A stretch of DNA of 64,000 nt from Chitinophagaceae bacterium IBVUCB1 (GTDB lineage: Bacteria; Bacteroidota; Bacteroidia; Chitinophagales; Chitinophagaceae). The position numbers and the translations under genes were made by a program. Shown piece after piece: positions 58,551-64,000 of this stretch; the stretch's first letter is position 1; every line of letters starts with the position of its first letter. Location: contig NFUW01000002.1 of the NCBI GenBank assembly GCA_002127285.1, forward strand, positions 443,744 through 507,743, written 5' to 3'. The notes under the pieces are model-generated. The model had not been told where the DNA came from. It saw only the letters and a program-made list of their open reading frames with translations, and did not search any database.

Positions 58551-59051
58551 TTATTCCAGTTCTATTAATACAGTGCCTTTTTCTACGGCAGTACGTTCAT
58601 TTATCTTGATAGCTTTGACAGTAGCGGGTGCGGTAGCTTTCAGTACGTTTTCCATTTTCATGGCTTCCAGTATCAGCAAACCATCGCCTTTATTTATTTG
58701 CTGCCCCGGCTCTACAAGTACTTTAAGTACCATGCCGGGCATGGGTGCTTTTACAGGCTCTGCTTTCTGCATGGCTTTCAGGTCGAGCCCCATACTGGTA
58801 AGCAGTTGGTCTATTGGTTCCTGAATGGCTATTGTATAAGGCTGTCCGTCAATTTTAAGGGTTAGTTCTTTGGTTTTGGTGTCTATTTTTTCGATGGTTG
58901 CCGTGTAGCTTTTATTGTCCATCAATACACTTATAAGCCCGTTTGGCTGAACGTGTACATCAAGGTTTGCGGCCGTATCATTAATATGCCATTCACCGTC
59001 TTTTTCGGCTACGGCATATTTATTTTTATTATTAATTGTCAGTTGCAGCAT
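58551..59051 (-). CDS. Biotin carboxyl carrier protein (acetyl/propionyl-CoA carboxylase)
   Basis: 166 residues from the ATG at 59051; the more upstream in-frame ATG at 59087 is less likely. The C-terminal biotinyl domain is clear: APMPGMVLKVLVEPGQQINKGDGLLILEAMKMENVLKA, with the biotin attached to the Lys of EAMKMEN. The N-terminal 90 residues are a beta-rich part typical of Bacteroidota acyl-CoA carboxylase biotin subunits. Its likely partner is the biotin carboxylase at 8773. It heads an operon with DUF4476 and a lipoprotein, both exported, an odd set for a cytosolic protein. Confidence 0.93.
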   Translation of the reverse strand: MLQLTINNKNKYAVAEKDGEWHINDTAANLDVHVQPNGLISVLMDNKSYTATIEKIDTKTKELTLKIDGQPYTIAIQEPIDQLLTSMGLDLKAMQKAEPVKAPMPGMVLKVLVEPGQQINKGDGLLILEAMKMENVLKATAPATVKAIKINERTAVEKGTVLIELE

Positions 59052-59191
59052 ATAGAGCACGCAAAAATAAACAATTAGAGGCTGCAAACATCATTTTTAC
59101 TATATAAGTTGGGGCTTATATGTAATTACTACAGATGGGGTTATTTTTTGTTATGGTTATTGCTTTACATTTAATGCTGAATAACAGATGA

Positions 59192-61789
59192 ATGAAATTT
59201 TATATTAATATAATTGTTGCCGGTATATTGTTGTTTGCTTCTTGCACCAATAAAAAAGCTACTAAGCGAAATATTATACTCGACGATATAAGCGTAAGTG
59301 CCAATAACAACCCCTTGAATATTTACAGGGCAGCAAGCACCAAAGAGTGGGAGATAGTGCATACAAAAGTAGCATTGATCTTTAACTGGAAAGAAAAAAC
59401 AGCCAATGGGGTAGCAACGCTTACCCTTACTCCGTACTTCTATGCGACAGACAGCATACTACTGGATGCCAAGACGATGGATATACAGAAGATAGAAATC
59501 ACCAGAGGAAGGCATGGTTTAAAATCGAGCTATCACAAAGAAGATAAACTGGGTATCAGGTTTGCGGGCTCTTATCAAAATACAGATACCATACAAATAG
59601 CCATAACCTATGTGGCAAAGCCTTACGAACAAAAACAAGGTGGCAGTGCTGCCATCAATGATGATAAAGGGCTATATTTTATTAATACAGACTATGCTAT
59701 ACAAGGTAAACCCGCACAAATATGGACACAAGGCGAAACAGAAGCAAATAGCCATTGGCTACCTACTATAGACAAACCCAACCAACGCACTACAACAGAG
59801 GTATGGTTGACAGTGCCCGATAGCTTTACCACACTCAGCAATGGCTATGTGCTTAGCCAAACACCGTCAGGCAATGGTATGCGTACCGATGTATGGAAAA
59901 TGGATAAACCGATACAGGTATATGCCATCATGTTTGCGATTGGTAAATATAGTATTGTAAAAGACAGGGAAGCCTTGGGCAAGGAAGTCAGTTACTATGT
60001 AGAACCAGCATTTGCACCATACGCAAAAGCCATGTTTAAGAACACGCCCGAAATGATTGAGTTTTTTTCGGACTATACAGGTGTGCCATACCCGTGGAAT
60101 AAATATAGCCAAGTAGTAGTAAGAGATTATGTATCCGGCGCAATGGAAAACACAAGTGCCAGTACGTTTGGCGAATTTATGAACCAAGACCTGCGAGAAA
60201 ATAAAGATGAAGACCATGAAGACATAGTAGCGCACGAGTTGTTTCACCAATGGTTTGGCGATTACGTAACGGCAGAATCATGGTCGAACCTGACGGTGAA
60301 TGAATCGTTTGCTACCTATGGCGAACAACTATGGCGTAGGCATAAATACGGTAAGGCATCTGTTGACAAAACAATCAACGACGACCTGAACGCCTACCTA
60401 AGCAGCAATAGCAGCGAGGTGTTAGTCAGGTTTCATTACAGAGATAAGGAAGATATGTTTGACAGGGTGTCTTACCAGAAGGGTAGTGTAATACTGCACT
60501 ACCTGCACCAGTTGATGGGTGAGGATGCCTTTAGAACTGCCATGAAAATATACCTTAGTAAAAATGCACTGCAACCTGCCGAAGCAATACAATGGCGGCT
60601 GGCAGTTGAAGAAGCAACCGGCAAGGATTGGAATTGGTTTTTTAATCAGTGGTACTTCAGGGGCGGGCATCCCGAACTGGATATAAAGTATGAATATGAC
60701 GATGCAGCCAAACAAGTAAAAGTATCGGTAACACAAAAACAGAAACAAGGCTCGTATATACTGCCGCTAAAAACTGCATTGGTGTATGGTAAAGAAAAAG
60801 AAATAGTAGATTGGTACATAGATAGTAAAACAGAGACATTCGTACACCCTTACAAAAACGGCATAAAACCCATTGTAATACCCGATGCTGGGCATTGGCT
60901 GGTAGGTACTATTACAGACGCAAAAACTATTGCCGATTGGTTAGCTGTTTTCAAAGCAAGTACAGACGATGTGATAAGCCGTAAAAAAGCTATTGTACAA
61001 ATAAAAGAACAACTTGAAAATGCAGATAATCAAGCCATTATAACTGCTGCATTGCAAGATAAAGAAGCACACATACGCTACCTGACAGTTGAAAAATTAT
61101 TGTCAATAAAAGCCAATCAGTTACAAACAAAATGGAAGCCTGATATTAAATACATAGCAGAACATGATAACGACAATATAGTGAGAGCAACTGCCATCAG
61201 GGCATTAGGGAATTGGAAGGAAAATGAAGCGTTACCTCTTATGTTTGAAGCATTAAGCGATAGTTCTTACGAAGTAGCGGCAGCAGGATTAGCAAGCATC
61301 AACATGCTGAAAAAAGATACTGCCTATACGATAGCAAAGCGCATCTTGCAAACCAAACCAAGAGGTGAACTGGACGCTGTTGTTTGGGAAATAATTGGTG
61401 AAAAAGGCGAAGTGCAGGACGCCAGTTTATTTGAAAATGCTTCAACCCAATATTATGGTAGTAAAAAAATCCGATTTGCCAATGCATTGTCTTTATATGC
61501 AGAAAGAGTAAAAGGCGATGATGCGCTTGAAAGAAGCCTGAAAGTATTTGCGTATATCGTAAAGACAGAAGTAATAAAATCGTACAGATTGCAATGCGGG
61601 CTGCATTTGTTGGAAGTAGCAGATGCGTATAAACAACAAAAGGCATCTGCGAAAAACTATGCAGATAAAGAAGTAGCAGAGATAAAGATGAATAAAGTAA
61701 AGGCAGTAATGGATGATATAATAAAACAAGAAACAGACGAAGGCAACAAAAGCACTTACAAAGCTTATATGGGTAGGGTATTCAATTAA
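59192..61789 (+). CDS. M1 family aminopeptidase, lipoprotein
   Basis: 865 residues with lipobox LLFASC (Cys at about 18), so it is probably held in the outer or inner membrane. The M1 catalytic part is complete: GAMENTSAS exopeptidase motif, zinc site HELFH (348-352) with the downstream Glu in NLTVNESFATYGEQLW. The C-terminal third has HEAT-like helical repeats (AHIRYLTVEKLL, NIVRATAIRALGNW, SYEVAAAGLASINML). It cleaves N-terminal residues from peptides taken up by the cell. Its stop overlaps that of convergent coaE by 3 bases. Confidence 0.95.
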   Translation: MKFYINIIVAGILLFASCTNKKATKRNIILDDISVSANNNPLNIYRAASTKEWEIVHTKVALIFNWKEKTANGVATLTLTPYFYATDSILLDAKTMDIQKIEITRGRHGLKSSYHKEDKLGIRFAGSYQNTDTIQIAITYVAKPYEQKQGGSAAINDDKGLYFINTDYAIQGKPAQIWTQGETEANSHWLPTIDKPNQRTTTEVWLTVPDSFTTLSNGYVLSQTPSGNGMRTDVWKMDKPIQVYAIMFAIGKYSIVKDREALGKEVSYYVEPAFAPYAKAMFKNTPEMIEFFSDYTGVPYPWNKYSQVVVRDYVSGAMENTSASTFGEFMNQDLRENKDEDHEDIVAHELFHQWFGDYVTAESWSNLTVNESFATYGEQLWRRHKYGKASVDKTINDDLNAYLSSNSSEVLVRFHYRDKEDMFDRVSYQKGSVILHYLHQLMGEDAFRTAMKIYLSKNALQPAEAIQWRLAVEEATGKDWNWFFNQWYFRGGHPELDIKYEYDDAAKQVKVSVTQKQKQGSYILPLKTALVYGKEKEIVDWYIDSKTETFVHPYKNGIKPIVIPDAGHWLVGTITDAKTIADWLAVFKASTDDVISRKKAIVQIKEQLENADNQAIITAALQDKEAHIRYLTVEKLLSIKANQLQTKWKPDIKYIAEHDNDNIVRATAIRALGNWKENEALPLMFEALSDSSYEVAAAGLASINMLKKDTAYTIAKRILQTKPRGELDAVVWEIIGEKGEVQDASLFENASTQYYGSKKIRFANALSLYAERVKGDDALERSLKVFAYIVKTEVIKSYRLQCGLHLLEVADAYKQQKASAKNYADKEVAEIKMNKVKAVMDDIIKQETDEGNKSTYKAYMGRVFN

Positions 61790-62376
61790 TGCCCTGCTTT
61801 TGCTAACAAGGTTTTGTGTATATCCATCACTTGCGGAATGATAGCGGTGTTGCCATCGTTAGTAATGACATAATCGCAACGGCTCATTTTTTCTTCTTCG
61901 TCCATTTGGTTTGCCATACGTTCCAATACTTTTTCTTTGGTAACGTCATCGCGCTGCATTGCTCTTGCTATTCTTACCTCTTTGGGTGCATACACACCTA
62001 CAATGGCATCTAAACCATTGTAGCTACCACTTTCAAATAGTATAGCTGCTTCTTTTATGGCATATGGGCTTGTTTGCGATTGCATCCAGTTATTTCCATA
62101 AGCTATTACTGCCGGGTGTATTATGGCATTCAGCTTTGTTAGTAAAACAGGATTTGCAAATACAAGTTTGGCTATATGCTGCCTGTCGGGTTGGTTATTG
62201 TGATATACCTCGTTGCCCAACAATGCCTTTACTGCACCTATTACGGTAGCATCGTGTGCCAGCAGGTATTTGCCTGCATCATCAGCATTAAATACAGGTA
62301 TGCCGAGTGTTTCAAACACCCGGCATACCACAGATTTTCCTGAGCCGATGCCCCCTGTAATACCTACTTTCAGCAT
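61786..62376 (-). CDS. coaE: Dephospho-CoA kinase
   Basis: 196 residues, normal length. It phosphorylates dephospho-CoA in the last step of CoA synthesis. The P-loop is GITGGIGSGKSVVC (about 6-19), followed by IPVFNADDAGKYLLAHD, HPAVIAYGNNW, EAAILFESGSYNGLDAIVGVYAP and RIARAMQRDDVTKEKVLERMANQMDEEEK. It is the last gene of the operon nusB-DUF1573-yajC-coaE, 13 bases after yajC. Confidence 0.97.
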   Translation of the reverse strand: MLKVGITGGIGSGKSVVCRVFETLGIPVFNADDAGKYLLAHDATVIGAVKALLGNEVYHNNQPDRQHIAKLVFANPVLLTKLNAIIHPAVIAYGNNWMQSQTSPYAIKEAAILFESGSYNGLDAIVGVYAPKEVRIARAMQRDDVTKEKVLERMANQMDEEEKMSRCDYVITNDGNTAIIPQVMDIHKTLLAKAGH

Positions 62377-62389
62377 AGGTAATGGTTAA

Positions 62390-62731
62390 TTATTTTGCTA
62401 CTGCAACTGCTTCCGCTTTTTTGCGGGCAGCATTCGTCATTTCCATAGACACGGCAGAGCGGTCTATAGTCATAAACGTACCACGGCTTACTTCTATCTG
62501 CAAAGTACCGTCGTCATTTACACGGTTTATTACTGCGTGTATGCCTGCAGTTGTTACAATTTTTTCGCCGGCAGTAATTGCTTCGCTAAACTTCTTTTGC
62601 TCTTTGGCACGTTTAGCTTGCGGGCGTATCATAAAGAAGTACATTACGGCTATCATACCCACCATGAAAATCAAAGGGAACGTGGGGTTGCCTTGTGCCT
62701 GCAATAGAATAGTCATCAGATTTACGAACAT
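62390..62731 (-). CDS. yajC: Preprotein translocase subunit YajC
   Basis: 113 residues, one membrane helix (about 19-35, MVGMIAVMYFFMIRPQAKR) then a cytosolic domain with MIRPQAKRAKEQKKF, ITAGEKIVTTAGIHAVI and DGTLQIEVSRGTFMTIDRSAV. It is part of the SecDF-YajC complex that helps protein export. It lies in the nusB operon typical of Bacteroidota. Confidence 0.96.
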   Translation of the reverse strand: MFVNLMTILLQAQGNPTFPLIFMVGMIAVMYFFMIRPQAKRAKEQKKFSEAITAGEKIVTTAGIHAVINRVNDDGTLQIEVSRGTFMTIDRSAVSMEMTNAARKKAEAVAVAK

Positions 62732-62752
62732 TGTATTTGTATTTATTGAGTT

Positions 62753-63268
62753 TTACCTGTTTTTTGTATCAAGTGTAGTAGTTATTACGTTCGGGTCTTT
62801 TTCACCAGCCTCTACATCTGCTTTAATATACAGCATATGTGTACCCCTGGCAGAGTTGGTGCTAATGGTAACTGATTTTTCCTGATGGTTGGGCTTGCCT
62901 GCCGAGTTGAATTTTACTTTGATGATGCCTGTTTCACCCGGTTTTATGGGGTCGTGAGGATAATCGGGTGCCGTACAGCCACAAGAGCCATTGGCACTAC
63001 TGATGATAAGCGGTTTTTTACCATTGTTTTTAAATTCAAAATCATAGGTAACCACTTCGCCCTCTTTCATATTGCCGAAATTGTGCATGGTATCTGTAAA
63101 ATCCATGGTCGGCAGTTCGCTAAGTGTTTTTGCATCTACACCTTCTGCACTGGCAGGGTTGTTTACCAAGTCGGCAGATAATTTGCCATCTGTATTACCG
63201 CTGTTTTCTTTACATGCGCATAGTGTAGTTATTGCTGCTATCAACAGTAGTTGCTTCATCATGTGCAA
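62753..63268 (-). CDS. DUF1573 domain lipoprotein
   Basis: 171 residues with a lipoprotein signal peptide (lipobox TLCAC, Cys at about 19). The start is probably one of the three ATGs at 63268, 63262 or 63259. The DUF1573 core is DTMHNFGNMKEGEVVTYDFEFKNNGKKPLIISSANGSCGCTAP, then PGETGIIKVKFNSAGK and KSVTISTNS, an Ig-like fold with the GSCGCT cysteine pair. The role in the envelope is unknown. It follows nusB by 2 bases in the same operon. Confidence 0.92.
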   Translation of the reverse strand: MHMMKQLLLIAAITTLCACKENSGNTDGKLSADLVNNPASAEGVDAKTLSELPTMDFTDTMHNFGNMKEGEVVTYDFEFKNNGKKPLIISSANGSCGCTAPDYPHDPIKPGETGIIKVKFNSAGKPNHQEKSVTISTNSARGTHMLYIKADVEAGEKDPNVITTTLDTKNR

Positions 63269-63270
63269 AT

Positions 63271-64000
63271 TTATGATTTACGATTACGTTCTTGTTTGCG
63301 TATCAGGTTTTCTCTTTCAAGGTCTTTCAGTATGTTATCGAGCACGCCGTTTACAAACTGCCCGCTTTGCGGTGTGCTGTACTGCTTGGCTATTTCTATG
63401 TATTCGTTGATGGTTACTTTGGTAGGTATAGTAGGGAAGTAGAGCATCTCGCAAACACCCATGCGCAGTAGCAGCAGATCTATCAGCGCTACACGCTCTG
63501 CATCCCAGTTTATCAGTTTGGGCTGCACTAAAGTCATGCAATATGCCTCTTTTTCCAGCACCGTATGCATCAGGCTATGTGCATATTCACGCTTTTCGGC
63601 CGATATGAGGTTGAGGAAATTGATTTTGCTATTGCTTTTGAAAAAGTTATCCATCAGCATAGCCGCCATTTCTTTGTCATCTTCCCAGCCTGGCAGTTCT
63701 TCAGTAAAATGTTCCTGCAAGGTTTCGTTTTCCCAAATCAGCTTTTCCCAAATCAGTTGCAGGATTGCTTTTTCGCGAGCCGTTTCACGTTCTTTGGCGG
63801 TTGTGTATTTTTTGTATTCAGGATGTATTGTAAGCTGCTGATACATTTTTTTAATCCACTCTTCGTCTATATACTGCTCCAGTTTGGCTTCTTTTACTTT
63901 TTCTGTAAAAGTCTGGTTGTGCATTACATCCCACATAAACTCGTTGCCAGCAATTTTGGTGCTCACGTTCAGGTCGTCGGCAGTTGGCAGGTATTTAGAT
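63271..64000 (-). CDS. nusB: Transcription antitermination factor NusB (N-terminus cut by window edge)
   Basis: The frame stays open to the right edge (a further 11 codons, including YLPTADDLN, read in from 64000), so the apparent GTG start at 63966 is internal. The C-terminal NusB domain is clear (DAERVALIDLLLLRMGVCEML, PTKVTINEYIEIAKQYSTPQSGQFVNGVLDNIL). The visible part already exceeds the usual 140 residues, since Bacteroidota NusB carries a long extra N-terminal region. It works with NusE on rRNA antitermination. First gene seen of the operon to coaE. Confidence 0.93.
   Translation of the reverse strand, partial: SKYLPTADDLNVSTKIAGNEFMWDVMHNQTFTEKVKEAKLEQYIDEEWIKKMYQQLTIHPEYKKYTTAKERETAREKAILQLIWEKLIWENETLQEHFTEELPGWEDDKEMAAMLMDNFFKSNSKINFLNLISAEKREYAHSLMHTVLEKEAYCMTLVQPKLINWDAERVALIDLLLLRMGVCEMLYFPTIPTKVTINEYIEIAKQYSTPQSGQFVNGVLDNILKDLERENLIRKQERNRKS

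Overview
The window looks like a piece of chromosome from a Bacteroidota bacterium, most likely of the Chitinophagales or a related order. The reasons are: upstream elements of the form TAnnTTTG or TAnnTTCG (the Bacteroidota -7 box), an almost general lack of Shine-Dalgarno sequences, several proteins with C-terminal type IX secretion (T9SS) sorting domains, a long-form NusB, and families concentrated in this phylum (DUF4397, DUF4476, DUF1573, Haem_bd, DUF983). Base composition is moderately AT-rich throughout. I see no rRNA, CRISPR array, prophage or insertion sequence. There is one tRNA (Met, CAT).

Layout. 1-5.2 kb: mostly leftward genes: ung (cut by the left edge), a secreted protein, an SMR exporter, a bestrophin-like channel, an FAH-family enzyme, a TraB/GumN protein and a ZIP transporter, with a thioesterase and tRNA-Met on the other strand. 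5.2-16.3 kb: mostly rightward housekeeping genes: yqgE, a lipoprotein plus uvrC, DUF983, biotin carboxylase, a small VP/RH-rich secreted protein, an Ig-like lipoprotein, an S9 peptidase, a haem-binding protein and exonuclease III, with a leftward glutathione peroxidase. 16.3-28.5 kb: a rightward block of nine exported proteins, which is the most interesting part of the window. It holds three DUF4402 proteins, a PapD-like chaperone, a repetitive phage-tail-fibre-like protein, a T9SS-tailed surface protein, a fourth divergent DUF4402 protein, an 1117-residue usher-like outer-membrane protein and a second PapD-like chaperone. I read it as a chaperone-usher-type fimbrial system with DUF4402 subunits, in a phylum whose known fimbriae are type V pili.

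28.5-47.2 kb: an unknown secreted protein, a DUF4375 protein, uvrA, ileS, a lysine/alanine/proline-rich protein with a DksA-like end, a GIY-YIG nuclease beside a palindromic intergenic element, a PH-like membrane protein, a VOC protein, a membrane-fused spermidine synthase, rpsA (TTG start behind a strong Shine-Dalgarno) and an RprX/RprY-like two-component pair. 47.2-56 kb: two large T9SS cargo proteins (DUF4397 and subtilisin-like), a geranylgeranyl-reductase-family oxidoreductase, and a padR-membrane protein pair behind a two-palindrome operator that covers its own promoter. 56-64 kb: pdhB, an operon of biotin carrier, DUF4476 and lipoprotein genes, an M1 aminopeptidase, and the nusB-DUF1573-yajC-coaE operon (nusB cut by the right edge).

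Functional links. The fimbrial block is self-contained: subunits, chaperones, usher and probable adhesins. The biotin carboxylase at 8.8 kb and the biotin carrier at 58.6 kb are probably parts of one acyl-CoA carboxylase, but no carboxyltransferase is in the window. Four DNA-repair genes (ung, uvrC, xth, uvrA) lie within 35 kb but not in one operon.
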